Assembly (NCBI GenBank): GCA_028822645.1
Contig: JAPKDG010000013.1
Coordinates: forward strand, 1-48,679
Source of the DNA: Longimicrobiales bacterium
GTDB lineage: Bacteria > Gemmatimonadota > Gemmatimonadetes > Longimicrobiales > Gaopeijiaceae
Direction of reading: 5' to 3'
DNA length: 48,679 bases
Below the pieces are notes generated by a model, which had not been told where the DNA came from, ran no database searches, and saw nothing but the letters and a program-made list of their open reading frames with translations. Positions 8,884 through 18,529 of the stretch are shown here, piece by piece (positions within the stretch are counted from its first letter, which is position 1; each line of letters starts with the position of its first letter). The position numbers and the translations under genes are program-made.

Positions 8884-9348
8884 ATGTCAATTGGTATCCA
8901 GAGCAACTTTTCATCTGTGTGCGTCCTGGGGCTGTTTTTTTTGTTTGGATGTGTGGCAGATGATTGGTCTCGGGACATAAATGGTGCAACTTGTTTTATG
9001 GGTGTGAATAGGGTTGGTATCGAACAGGACAAGGTGATGAGGCTGGGTGGAGGTCGAGACCAAGAGCACTTGCTCCCCGCACAGGTTGAGATCTATGAAG
9101 GAGAGTCGGTTGGATTTGTTTCTCTGGACCATAGGTTGCATAGCTTGTCTTTCTTGGTCGATTCCCTGTCGTCAGAAATGGTATCGTTTTTGTCTGAGAC
9201 TAAACAATTAGCCCCCGTGCCATTGATGACTCAAGGGGATTGCTTGGAGCTGCGTTTCAATGGGGCTCCTTCTGGCAGATACAGTTTTGTTAGCAGGGGT
9301 TATGGAGGCTTCGCTTACGGAGAAATCATAGTGCAGGAGAAAAAATAA
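8884..9348 (+). CDS. Putative lipoprotein with cupredoxin-like fold
   Basis: This 154-residue protein has a lipoprotein signal peptide ending in a lipobox (LFFLFGC, cysteine about residue 23), so it should be lipid-anchored outside the inner membrane. The mature part resembles the plastocyanin/azurin fold: VEIYEGESVGFVSLDHRLHSLSF, then C in GDCLELRFNGAPSGRYSF and a final GEIIV strand. H and C are present but the full copper-ligand set is not clear, so copper binding is uncertain. ATG 8884 is preferred over TTG 8872 because GGAAG at about 8874 sits 5 bases before it. Confidence 0.6.
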   Translation: MSIGIQSNFSSVCVLGLFFLFGCVADDWSRDINGATCFMGVNRVGIEQDKVMRLGGGRDQEHLLPAQVEIYEGESVGFVSLDHRLHSLSFLVDSLSSEMVSFLSETKQLAPVPLMTQGDCLELRFNGAPSGRYSFVSRGYGGFAYGEIIVQEKK

Positions 9349-9451
9349 ATACTAGTGATATAAATTGCTATCTCTTAGGGTACTCACATGATTCTCAACG
9401 GATTCGTAGAAGGGTTATTGGTGCCTTAAGAGGAAGTAATGTCAGGTAGGC

Positions 9452-9652
9452 TTAAAATGGGGTTGGCGTTCTGCGTTGCCGTCTTCTTTCGCGACGGATA
9501 GCTGCCTCCCGCTTCCTTTTTCTCTGGGCGCTGGGCTTTTCGTAAAAGCGACGTTTACGTAATTCTGAATAAAGCCCTGATCTTTGGATCTTACGTTTAA
9601 ATCTGCGAAGAGCACGTTCGAGGCTCTCATTGTCTTGCACAGTTACTTGCAA
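9452..9652 (-). CDS. rpsU: Small ribosomal subunit protein bS21
   Basis: This short, very basic protein of 66 residues matches bS21, which binds the 3' domain of 16S rRNA near the anti-Shine-Dalgarno. The signature is [22 protein letters not shown], with an arginine- and lysine-rich tail ([18 protein letters not shown]). The length fits the family. It lies 64 bp downstream of an unknown gene on the same strand and may share its transcript. Confidence 0.93.
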   Translation of the reverse strand: MQVTVQDNESLERALRRFKRKIQRSGLYSELRKRRFYEKPSAQRKRKREAAIRRERRRQRRTPTPF

Positions 9653-9716
9653 AGTTTTACAACTCCTTAAAATCAGTTTTAAAATGGGAAAGACAAAGTT
9701 AGTGCGGAAAGCTTAA

Positions 9717-10400
9717 TCAGGGAAGTGTTGATCGACTAGCAAGTGTCTGACCGTAATGCATGTATTCGTCACGATTAGATAGGAAATCTTCTTTCCAGGT
9801 TGTATAGGGTGGGACTGGAAGTCGACACTCGATATACTCCAGGACGATTAAAGCAAGCTGAAATTGGTCGTCCGACTTGAAATCTATTGTTTGTCCTTCG
9901 AGGATATGATCTACAGTGCGTTCGAATGTCTTGTGGTCTATTAGTGCAATAAAGTGGGAGATTTGGTCTATGCGGTATGAAGAATATAGAGATTGGAGTT
10001 GAAATGGGTTTGGTTCGGCAGCGTTTCTAAGGTATTCGCCAGCAGTGCTGCTAATCTTTGTAGACTGTTTGTCGAGGCTCGCCTGAAACCATTTTTGTAA
10101 CTCGCAAGTTCTCTCCTCCTTGATTTGTTGTTTGTGCACTGCGGATGCGAGGAGGGATCGGAGCAGGGGACGGCCGAGAGCTCTAGCTCTAATATCTATT
10201 TCAGGTTCTGAAAATTCAATGAAAATATTGGCGGTTTCCACTATACCGTCCTCTCCAAAATCTAGCTTCTTTCTTGGACGGAATTTGATCCGTCCATACC
10301 AGCGCTGATCCCTCCCCAGGAAGCTTATTAGGAAGCAGGACCAAGTTTCATCGTCCCACTCTAGAAATCCGAGGGAGCGTTCACGACGGTGATCAATCAA
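9717..10400 (-). CDS. Hypothetical protein upstream of rpsU
   Basis: This 227-residue protein is not recognised. It has no signal peptide or membrane segment. The N-terminus looks strand-rich (LGFLEWDDETWSCFLISFLGRDQRWYGRIKF) and the rest is mostly helical with few glycines. It shares the strand with rpsU 64 bp downstream. The start ATG at about 10398-10400 is followed upstream by a divergent region that contains the promoter-leader of the gene at 10671. The ORF length and ordinary amino-acid composition support a real gene. Confidence 0.6.
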   Translation of the reverse strand: MIDHRRERSLGFLEWDDETWSCFLISFLGRDQRWYGRIKFRPRKKLDFGEDGIVETANIFIEFSEPEIDIRARALGRPLLRSLLASAVHKQQIKEERTCELQKWFQASLDKQSTKISSTAGEYLRNAAEPNPFQLQSLYSSYRIDQISHFIALIDHKTFERTVDHILEGQTIDFKSDDQFQLALIVLEYIECRLPVPPYTTWKEDFLSNRDEYMHYGQTLASRSTLP

Positions 10401-10521
10401 TTTATCGCCAGTTGGGATCTGAATTGGTCGAGGGTTTCTCGAGCTGGTTTTCCAAAAATGGAAGATGTGGCAAGGTCAGATGCTATGCAAGCATCATTTT
10501 ACAAAGGGACTACGTAGTTGT

Positions 10522-10537
10522 GATAGATTTATCTATC
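10522..10537. promoter_or_regulatory. Perfect dyad, possible operator
   Basis: GATAGAT (10522-10528) and ATCTATC (10531-10537) form a perfect 7-base dyad around TT, ending 17 bases upstream of a predicted -35 box (10555). The position suits a repressor or activator site for the gene at 10671, or for the divergent gene at 10400. No protein is known to bind it. Confidence 0.4.
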
Positions 10538-10554
10538 CCTTGCCTTTTAGGTTG

Positions 10555-10582
10555 TTGATTTGTTATCCTCTTGGTCCATAAT
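10555..10582 (+). promoter_or_regulatory. Sigma-70-like promoter for the leader and gene at 10671
   Basis: TTGATT (10555-10560) and CATAAT (10577-10582) are separated by 16 bases, a good match to TTGACA/TATAAT. The predicted start is near 10589. The resulting RNA would begin just before two hairpins, the second an intrinsic terminator, then reach the GGAGG at 10661 that precedes ATG 10671. Confidence 0.5.
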
Positions 10583-10593
10583 TTTAAAATGAT

Positions 10594-10650
10594 TGTCTGA
10601 CTTCAGTAAAGAGCAGACGAAACCCGGCTCTCAGGAAGGCCGGGTTTTTT
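10594..10650 (+). terminator. Leader with tandem hairpins ending in an intrinsic terminator (probable attenuator or small RNA)
   Basis: Hairpin 1 is GTCTG (10594-10598) with CAGAC (10614-10618). Hairpin 2 is AAACCCGGC (10620-10628) with GCCGGGTTT (10639-10647), a 9-bp stem and 10-base loop followed by T's to 10650. The terminator lies about 60 bases after a predicted transcript start and 20 bases before the ATG at 10671. No upstream plus-strand gene is close enough to need it. It therefore either terminates a short RNA of about 60 bases or is a transcription attenuator for the downstream gene. The ORF that extends upstream through it from TTG 10593 is probably not translated. Confidence 0.65.
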
Positions 10651-10670
10651 GTCCAACAGCGGAGGATGGC

Positions 10671-11570
10671 ATGGAAGCAGGTGTTATCTCACTGGACTCG
10701 GGTGCAAGGCCAGAAGCTATGGCAGATGTCCCCGGGGTATGTGATCTGTCGTTAACCCGGGCTGTAGTCCAATATAGGGAGTCTCACGAGGCTGTTTCTG
10801 CAGGTGGATCCATTCAGGATATTGGCTTGGGGTTGGTTGTAGGGGGCCGGTTCGCTACTAAGTCGGAAGTCCTAGACCTAGGTAGTGGCAGAGTGAAGAT
10901 CCTTGACTTGAGTTCCGAGCTAGTCGTTCTAGATTGGGTGCATCAGCCTACTTTAGAATACATTAATATGCTAATTACAAACCAAGAAGAGAGGTTGAAC
11001 GCCTATTCATTGCGGTTGGCAATTAAATTGTTGAGCAGAGTGGGGTATGGGCCACTAACAAGGCCCACTATTCTTAGGATAGGCTTCAGGGATATTTGCC
11101 AGGATTTAGATTTTCACGAGGGCACTTCGGTGAGATTCCTTCCAGATGCTAGCCAAGATTCTGTTCGAGTAAACTTGGACTACAATCGAGGGTCTCTAAT
11201 TTTTACTGTTCATTCAAGGGGTCGACATAGAAAAATAGAAAAGGCTTTATTGAAGGCTTTTCCACAAAATGAAATTGTTTACACTGGTTTGCAACATAAT
11301 AGTGGGAAGGTTCAGTATGAGGCGCTTTTTGCCGTGCCTTCTAGCTTGGCTGGTGTGGAACTCGAATGTTTGTCTATCAGGACAGGATTGATGCGTCTTC
11401 TGGACATTTTTGAATCTGGCCGGCACGAGGTAATCGAACAACACCTGGCGACTTTCGGTCAAAGGAATACGCTTTCCCGAATTTCATTGGATGAACATAA
11501 TACCAGAATCGTGTCTCTATCGGGTGACGACGTAGAAATAGATAAGCCTTCAGTTACAACTGTCCACTAA
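10671..11570 (+). CDS. Hypothetical protein behind an attenuator-like leader
   Basis: This 299-residue cytosolic protein is not recognised. It has no signal peptide. The central part alternates strands and helices (RLAIKLLSRVGYGPL, TILRIGFRDICQDLDF, SRGRHRKIEKALLKAFPQNEIVYTG), and the C-terminus contains GLMRLLDIFESGRHEVIEQHL. ATG 10671 is favoured because GGAGG at 10661-10665 has a 5-base spacer and because the longer TTG reading crosses a strong terminator. It is followed by a 507-base gap with hairpins. Nothing in the context names a pathway. Confidence 0.65.
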   Translation: MEAGVISLDSGARPEAMADVPGVCDLSLTRAVVQYRESHEAVSAGGSIQDIGLGLVVGGRFATKSEVLDLGSGRVKILDLSSELVVLDWVHQPTLEYINMLITNQEERLNAYSLRLAIKLLSRVGYGPLTRPTILRIGFRDICQDLDFHEGTSVRFLPDASQDSVRVNLDYNRGSLIFTVHSRGRHRKIEKALLKAFPQNEIVYTGLQHNSGKVQYEALFAVPSSLAGVELECLSIRTGLMRLLDIFESGRHEVIEQHLATFGQRNTLSRISLDEHNTRIVSLSGDDVEIDKPSVTTVH

Positions 11571-12077
11571 GCCTAAGATGGGGATGGGGTGTTTCTGCAG
11601 AGGCTGCACTTCGGGTTTCACTCGAAGCAAATAGGATGCATGCAGTTTCCATCGAAAGCGTGCCCCTGATGTGTCAGCTAGCTGTGGCTCACTTAGACCT
11701 TAGTAAAAGTCCTAAAAATATTGTTTAAATCGTAATTCGTGACCTGAGTATTCCCTTGGTTTTATCCTTCTGTGGCTTGATGAAATACATCTCTTCCTGT
11801 CCTAGAGAGTAGAGGTAATAATCCGGATGATATCAACATTGGTGAAGAAAGCAGTATTTCTAAGTCCTTGTGTAGCAGTAACTTAGAAATAAACGTTGTT
11901 GGTACAACAATTATTCTAATAAGCTTGCTTTCTACTTCTAACGGATGTAATGTGGTCCACCTCAGAGGTTGAATACACTCCTCTTTGATACTTGAAAGAT
12001 GAAGTTTTAAGTCAGTTGGCTACCGTGCTGACTGAGTTCTCTTTAATAACTTATCCAGTGGGAGAATTACGTCTATA
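11571..12077. other. 507-bp gene-free region with several hairpins
   Basis: No convincing ORF is present. Seen are: an 8-bp stem with a G-T pair, CTTCGGGT (11609-11616) with ACTCGAAG (11620-11627), itself flanked by CTGCA and TGCAG that could close around it; an 11-bp perfect inverted repeat at 11855-11891; TTGTTG/CAACAA around GTA (11896-11910); and AGTCAG/CTGACT at 12010-12033. None is followed by a T-run. A structured RNA, a long 5' leader of the gene at 12078 or a remnant are all possible. No match to tmRNA, RNase P, SRP or 6S RNA signatures was seen by eye. Confidence 0.4.
11855..11891. repeat. 11-bp perfect inverted repeat
   Basis: TATTTCTAAGT (11855-11865) and ACTTAGAAATA (11881-11891) are exact reverse complements with a 15-base spacer. 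The lack of a T-run argues against a terminator. It is immediately followed by a second hairpin (11896-11910), so the two may form one RNA structure. Confidence 0.6.
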
Positions 12078-12281
12078 ATGTGGGATACTTGTCCAGTGCT
12101 AATTGAGGTAGAATTGCCAACTGATTTGGCAGAGAAAGTTGAGGCTATTCAGAAGGCAGATCCAGAATTTATGAGTAAAATTGTACTGTATGGGCTCACC
12201 AGGAGGACACTGTATGAGCATTTGAGAAATAGCAGCGACTTGACCCAAGAGGAAAGCACGGGGGCTCAGGCTGTATTCTAG
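12078..12281 (+). CDS. Small hypothetical protein (67 aa)
   Basis: This small ORF begins at ATG 12078. The body VLIEVELPTDLAEKVEAIQK...LYGLTRRTLYEHL has the amphipathic character of a short regulator or of a chaperone-like helix bundle but matches nothing recognised. An antisense ORF of the same size (12099-12302) overlaps it almost fully. This strand is preferred for its more protein-like composition and same-strand neighbour at 12395. No clear ribosome site lies close upstream. Confidence is limited. Confidence 0.4.
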   Translation: MWDTCPVLIEVELPTDLAEKVEAIQKADPEFMSKIVLYGLTRRTLYEHLRNSSDLTQEESTGAQAVF

Positions 12282-12394
12282 GCCTTGACGTGCCTGCGGC
12301 ACCTAAATAACCCTAAGAAGGTCCTATATACATAAAATAGAGTCCCGGAAGGGGTTTTGTGTTTGTGTGATTCAGATTATTTGGAGGCTTCAAA

Positions 12395-12718
12395 TTGGGT
12401 CATATCCATTCGAGTTCTTCTGATCAAGAAAAGAAGAATTGTCAGGAATCTAAACTTAGGGATAAGTATTTAGATTACTGTTCCTCTCAAATAGCTGAGC
12501 ATCTCCTTTTGCTGTCACCTGACGAAATTTATCTTTTGGCTAGGGAAGCCCACCGTTCGGAAGGAATGACAGGGGAACCCTCATACCAAGACTTAGTTAG
12601 GTTGGCTCAAGGGGGAATATCTAAGAGGCTGGCTTTGCCCTCGCTTCAAGAGTGGGCAAAAGAATACGAGGAAAATACTGGAAAATATGAAGATAAATTC
12701 CTAGCTATCTGGGAGTAG
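12395..12718 (+). CDS. Small hypothetical protein (107 aa)
   Basis: This 107-residue protein is not recognised. The middle is helical (YCSSQIAEHLLLLSPDEIYLLAREAHR) and the C-terminus is acidic. The TTG start is well supported by GGAGG at 12383-12387 with a 7-base spacer. It follows a short gap after the gene at 12078 and converges with ssb, whose stop is at 12781. Confidence 0.6.
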   Translation: MGHIHSSSSDQEKKNCQESKLRDKYLDYCSSQIAEHLLLLSPDEIYLLAREAHRSEGMTGEPSYQDLVRLAQGGISKRLALPSLQEWAKEYEENTGKYEDKFLAIWE

Positions 12719-12780
12719 GAATAGTTTATATAGAGGACTCCAAGCAGCAAAAACAACAAGAAGGTTTAAATGCTGAGGCT

Positions 12781-13203
12781 TTAGAAGGGGAGGTCATCGT
12801 CGGGCTCGGTGATCTGTGGTTTGGATGTGGATGGGGGTTGGGGTGTCCCTTGAGGGGTCCAGCCGTCGTCATTTTTAGATCCTAACATCTGCATGTCTCG
12901 CACGTTAATGTTAGTCCAGTAACGCTTTTGGCCCTCATTTTCAGTTTCTGAGTATTCTACACTTCCCTCTACGTATATCTGTTTACCTTTTTTTACGTAC
13001 ATCCCTATAATTTCAGCTAATTTCCCCCATGCAGTGCAGCGATGCCACTCTGTCTTTTCTTGCTGTTGTCCAGAGTTATCCTTCCATGACCGGCTAGTAG
13101 CCAAGGAAAATTTTGCATTTTGATTGCCGTTAGCCGTGGATGAGATCTCGGGGTCATTTCCTACGTGTCCGATGAGCATAACCTTGTTCAGCGATCGGCC
13201 CAT
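12781..13203 (-). CDS. ssb: Single-stranded DNA-binding protein
   Basis: This OB-fold protein of 140 residues binds ssDNA in replication, recombination and repair. It starts MGRSLNKVMLIGHVGNDPEI, contains the WHRCTAWGKLAEI and GKQIYVEGSVEY segments of the oligonucleotide-binding domain, then a Gln/Pro-rich linker and the conserved acidic tip DDDLPF that recruits partner proteins. The longer reading that begins at 13338 adds 45 residues with no family match. ATG at 13201-13203 is preferred, with an AGGAG-type ribosome site upstream on this strand. Confidence 0.95.
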   Translation of the reverse strand: MGRSLNKVMLIGHVGNDPEISSTANGNQNAKFSLATSRSWKDNSGQQQEKTEWHRCTAWGKLAEIIGMYVKKGKQIYVEGSVEYSETENEGQKRYWTNINVRDMQMLGSKNDDGWTPQGTPQPPSTSKPQITEPDDDLPF

Positions 13204-13377
13204 TTTATGTCGCTCCTTGGATGAGGTATTTGTGAAAAATATGAAGATTGGCCAGGTGATCCTCAAGCTACATACAGCTACGTAGAGGCGCCATAGGTGG
13301 GTGGCGTCTTGGGGTGTAGTAAGATATTTTACCGGCAACCCAATTACAGTTCTATATTGGTATCTTCCAGGTGAGTT

Positions 13378-14163
13378 ATGACTGAGTTGGAATATCTTAG
13401 TATTGAAAAAGACGGTGATATTTCTATCGTTACAATCGATAGAGAAGAAAAACTCAACTCACTTAATTCTCGGGTATTGCAAGAGTTGGGGGCAGTCTTT
13501 ACGGAGTTATCAAGGGAAGATAACCTTCGAGGAGTGATACTGACTGGTAAGGGAAGGAAATCTTTTGTAGCCGGTGCAGACCTAGAAGAACTGGCCCATT
13601 TTAATAAACAGTCAGGGAGAGATCAGAGTAGGGAAGGACAGAGAGTGTTTGCCCAAATCGAGAACTTTTCAAAACCTGTACTCGCAGCAATAAATGGCTA
13701 TGCATTAGGGGGTGGATGCGAGTTGGCACTGGCTTGTCACCTGAGGGTTGCAAGTAAGGATGCCAGGTTTGGATTTCCTGAAGTGGGTCTCGGGATAATT
13801 CCAGGATTCGGAGGAACGGTTAGGCTTTCTAGGATAGTTGGGTTTGGTCGAGCCATAGAGATGGTATTGACGGGGGATATGATTACTGCTGAGAAGGCTG
13901 AGCGTTTTGGTTTAGTCAGCAGAGTACTGGAAACCGATGAGTTGCTTTCTCAATCCAAGGATTTCTTGGCTAGTATTACTAGACACTCTCCACAAGCGAT
14001 TCAGAGGGCTATTCAGTCCCTTTATTTTGCTAGGGATGCTAGGGACATAGAGGCTTTCATTATGGAAAACGATCTATTTGGTCAGCTCTCAGGGACTGAG
14101 GACATGAAAGAAGGGGTGAGTGCATTCTTGGAGAAGAGAAAACCAGTATTTAAAGGAGTGTAG
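13378..14163 (+). CDS. Enoyl-CoA hydratase/isomerase (crotonase family)
   Basis: This 261-residue crotonase-fold protein has the oxyanion-hole segment GADLEELAHF and ALGGGCELALACHLRVAS. Both catalytic glutamates of true hydratases are present, E115 in GGGCELA and E135 in FPEVGLGIIPGFGGT, so enoyl-CoA hydration during beta-oxidation or a related acyl-CoA route is likely. No other beta-oxidation gene is adjacent. It precedes recF by 82 bp with no apparent terminator. The exact substrate is not predictable. Confidence 0.88.
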   Translation: MTELEYLSIEKDGDISIVTIDREEKLNSLNSRVLQELGAVFTELSREDNLRGVILTGKGRKSFVAGADLEELAHFNKQSGRDQSREGQRVFAQIENFSKPVLAAINGYALGGGCELALACHLRVASKDARFGFPEVGLGIIPGFGGTVRLSRIVGFGRAIEMVLTGDMITAEKAERFGLVSRVLETDELLSQSKDFLASITRHSPQAIQRAIQSLYFARDARDIEAFIMENDLFGQLSGTEDMKEGVSAFLEKRKPVFKGV

Positions 14164-14245
14164 CCGGAGTGCTTAAGGCTAGCAATACAGCCATTGTGAG
14201 GTTAATATTAGGAACTGGTATAACGTCCTTTAGGCCCCTTTTCTT

Positions 14246-15367
14246 TTGCATCTGAGCGGACTAAAGCTCCGGCTTTTTCGGAACCTCGGGGTTCAAGAGC
14301 TTTCCTTTCCAGAAGAGGGGATTGCCATTGTAGGAGCAAATGCTCAAGGGAAGTCTAATCTTCTGGAAGCTATTTACTATCTTGAAATCTTCAAGTCCTT
14401 CAGGGGATCAAAGCTACAGAATTTGGTAGCCTTTGGAGAAGATGTTTTTAGGATTGAGGGCACTGTTGAATCAAGGAACAATGGAAAATTGGCGACCCAG
14501 ATAACAGCAGCATATGAAACGTCTACTCGACGAAGGAGGATAACTATAGATGGAAGTGAGCCGACACGCGTGATCGATGCGATCGGACATCTGGCAGCTG
14601 TAGTGTTTTCACCTGCTGATGTTGGGATTGTTGACGCTGGTCCTAGTGCTCGTCGTCGTTATTTGGACGTTCTGCTCTCATTGAACCGGGAAGGTTACCT
14701 AGAGTCCTTACAGATCTACAAGCACGTTCTTGCTCAAAGGAATGCAGCTTTGCGTTCCAATGCAGATATGATAGCAGTTAGGGCATGGGACGATTCTCTA
14801 GCTCTAAGCGCTTCTAAGATCATGACAGCAAGGGCAGAATGGGTTGCGGAAAGAAGTGAAGATTTCCACAAGTATTATGAACTGATCAGTGGTAAGATTT
14901 CTGCTTCAATGTCTTACGTTTCAAAAATCTCCATAGAGGATTGGAATCCGGAACAAGTTTATGCTAAATGCTTGTCTGCACTGGAGGATAGTTGGTCGAG
15001 GGATATTTTCAGGCGGAATACTAGTCAAGGCCCCCACCTCGATGAATTGTTACTGGCTTTTGATGGAGGGCAAGCCTTAGGAGAAATCAGAGAGATTGGG
15101 TCAGGGGGTCAACGAAGAACAGCGGCCTTAGCGCTAAGGTTGATTGAAGGAGATACCATTCAGGACTCTAGAGGAGTCCAGCCCATCTTACTCTTGGATG
15201 ATGCATTTGTGGAGCTGGATGATAGTAGGAGAGAGAGAGTCCTTTTATTGATGGATCAAGATAGATTTGGACAAGTCATTATGACTGCACCTAAAGAAAG
15301 TGATGTGCAAATTCATGGAAACAAGCTTTGTAAATGGGGAATCAAGGAAGGCATAGTATACGCATGA
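14246..15367 (+). CDS. recF: DNA replication and repair protein RecF
   Basis: This SMC-like ATPase (373 residues) loads RecA at ssDNA gaps in the RecFOR pathway. Walker A is GANAQGKS (about 30-37), the ABC signature is GSGGQRRTAALALRL, and Walker B is PILLLDDAFVELDD. The called start is TTG 14246, which gives the normal N-terminus MHLSGLKLRLFRNL. Its stop overlaps the next gene's ATG (ATGA at 15364-15367), which implies translational coupling to dciA. The neighbours are recF-dciA-gyrB, without dnaA or dnaN. Confidence 0.95.
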   Translation: MHLSGLKLRLFRNLGVQELSFPEEGIAIVGANAQGKSNLLEAIYYLEIFKSFRGSKLQNLVAFGEDVFRIEGTVESRNNGKLATQITAAYETSTRRRRITIDGSEPTRVIDAIGHLAAVVFSPADVGIVDAGPSARRRYLDVLLSLNREGYLESLQIYKHVLAQRNAALRSNADMIAVRAWDDSLALSASKIMTARAEWVAERSEDFHKYYELISGKISASMSYVSKISIEDWNPEQVYAKCLSALEDSWSRDIFRRNTSQGPHLDELLLAFDGGQALGEIREIGSGGQRRTAALALRLIEGDTIQDSRGVQPILLLDDAFVELDDSRRERVLLLMDQDRFGQVIMTAPKESDVQIHGNKLCKWGIKEGIVYA

Positions 15368-15669
15368 AGAACTCGGAGCCCGAAAAGATTGGAAAATTCC
15401 TTGATATCATCCTGGAAAAACGTGGATTTTCTACTCAGATTTCCAGGGTTGGTATTCTGGATAAATGGAATTCATTGGTAGGAAATAAAATCGCAGAAGT
15501 AACAGAAGCCAAGGCTGTGCAGGGGGCTACTTTGTTCGTTGATGTCCAGAGCAGTATATGGCTTACCGAACTAAGTTTCATTAAAACGACATTACTAGCT
15601 AAGATTAATAAAGGCCTTACTAAGGAAGCGAAAATAGAACGAATCATCTTTAGGTTAATGGAGAAGTGA
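15364..15669 (+). CDS. dciA: DUF721 protein, DciA-like helicase loader
   Basis: This 101-residue protein reads EKIGKFLDIILEKRGFSTQI...KWNSLVGNKIAEVTEAKAVQG and ends in VDVQSSIWLTELSFIKTTLLAKIN, the DUF721/DciA pattern. DciA loads the replicative helicase DnaB in bacteria that lack DnaC or DnaI. The ATG at 15364 overlaps the recF stop by 4 bases, and gyrB follows 61 bp on. A longer reading from 15334 is rejected because it overlaps recF further. Position between recF and gyrB supports the assignment. Confidence 0.85.
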   Translation: MKNSEPEKIGKFLDIILEKRGFSTQISRVGILDKWNSLVGNKIAEVTEAKAVQGATLFVDVQSSIWLTELSFIKTTLLAKINKGLTKEAKIERIIFRLMEK

Positions 15670-15727
15670 TTTAAGTCGAAATTTAGTGTGAGATGACAGT
15701 AACGAGAACTCAAAACTAAGTGAGTAG

Positions 15728-17668
<1,941 letters not shown>

Positions 17669-17674
17669 GAATCT

Positions 17675-18259
17675 ATGGTAAACACAATAAGAGGTCTAAA
17701 CATACAGGAGCAGGTGTCTTATCTGGTGGATAACGCTAGTTCTTGGATTATGAATCAGCGTACAGTTCACAGGGCACTAGCTGAGCCTCTGGCTGAGACA
17801 ACTTTGGCTGCACTTCAAGGGTTCTTCGATAGAGATACTCTGGAGAGAGTACGAATCAGAACGGTTCCTACAATTGATAATCCTCCTTTTTATAGTGAGT
17901 TTGAAGATGCGGGAGAATCTGTACCCTTAGATTTTGATGTTTGGGCTGCTATTACCTTCGGGGACGTGATCTTGGTAAGCGAAAGTCAGACGGCAGGGCA
18001 ACTTTCCCATTCTATCCTCTTCCATGAACTAGTGCATGTGGTACAGTTTAAAATTCTTGGCATACATGAATTTGCCAGAAGGTACGTTAGTTCTTTCGTT
18101 CAAGGTGGGTTGAACTACATGACGATTCCTTTAGAGTCTATTGCGTTTGACCTTCAAGGAAAATTTGAAAAATGTGAAGCAAAGAAGTTCCCTGCAGAAG
18201 AAGAAATTCAGGCTCGTTTATTTATTCCAGGGCTACCCTATGCTGGTCGAAATAGTTGA
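17675..18259 (+). CDS. Putative zinc metalloprotease-like protein (HExxH)
   Basis: This 194-residue protein is not firmly recognised. It contains HELVHVVQ (HExxH, about residues 122-126) followed about 30 residues later by ESIAFDLQ, the layout of a zincin with a downstream glutamate ligand. The whole segment FHELVHVVQFKILG...FARRYV resembles the DUF4157-like zincin fold. No signal peptide is present, so it should be cytosolic. It begins only 6 bp after gyrB, so co-transcription is likely, but no functional connection is known. Its UGA stop (18257) was considered for recoding and rejected. Confidence 0.6.
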   Translation: MVNTIRGLNIQEQVSYLVDNASSWIMNQRTVHRALAEPLAETTLAALQGFFDRDTLERVRIRTVPTIDNPPFYSEFEDAGESVPLDFDVWAAITFGDVILVSESQTAGQLSHSILFHELVHVVQFKILGIHEFARRYVSSFVQGGLNYMTIPLESIAFDLQGKFEKCEAKKFPAEEEIQARLFIPGLPYAGRNS

Positions 18260-18529
18260 TCTTCTCCCCCTGAGAGTGACTACACAGTCAACATCTGGGA
18301 TCGATTGCTTATAGGTTTTAGTAGAACTGGTTTCTCCATCAGTTGGAGTAAGACTATAACAGGGCCGAATCCGAAATCCTCTCCGGTTATTCCAGGTGCA
18401 TTTGTGTGATTGAAGCCAGCAAGTCCTGGGCTAGATGCAGCTCGTAACTTTAGAGGGATTGGAGAAGTGGAACTCAATTCATTATGCAAGTTCTAGGGTT
18501 TCCGGTTCCGTGACTTGCAGGATATTTGT

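Noticed and set aside
8857-8905. tRNA-like motif GGATTCGAACC on the plus strand, which is a T-loop when read on the minus strand.
   Set aside because: No acceptor or anticodon stem could be formed around it, and it overlaps the start of the lipoprotein gene.
10593-10670. N-terminal extension of the gene at 10671 starting at TTG 10593.
   Set aside because: It runs through a strong intrinsic terminator, and a GGAGG site directly precedes ATG 10671.
12099-12302. Antisense 67-codon ORF over the small gene at 12078.
   Set aside because: Its composition is less protein-like than the plus-strand reading, and it lacks a same-strand neighbour.
15334-15363. Longer DciA reading from ATG 15334.
   Set aside because: It overlaps recF in another frame by more than 30 bases; the ATGA overlap at 15364 is the usual coupled arrangement.
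18257-18406. UGA stop of the HExxH gene followed by about 49 open codons.
   Set aside because: The downstream reading has no family-like conservation and no Cys or Sec role, and no clear SECIS-like hairpin was seen, so it was treated as a normal stop.
18280-18489. 69-codon minus-strand ORF between the HExxH gene and the lactate permease.
   Set aside because: It has no clear ribosome site and no recognised domain, and lies in a short convergent gap.
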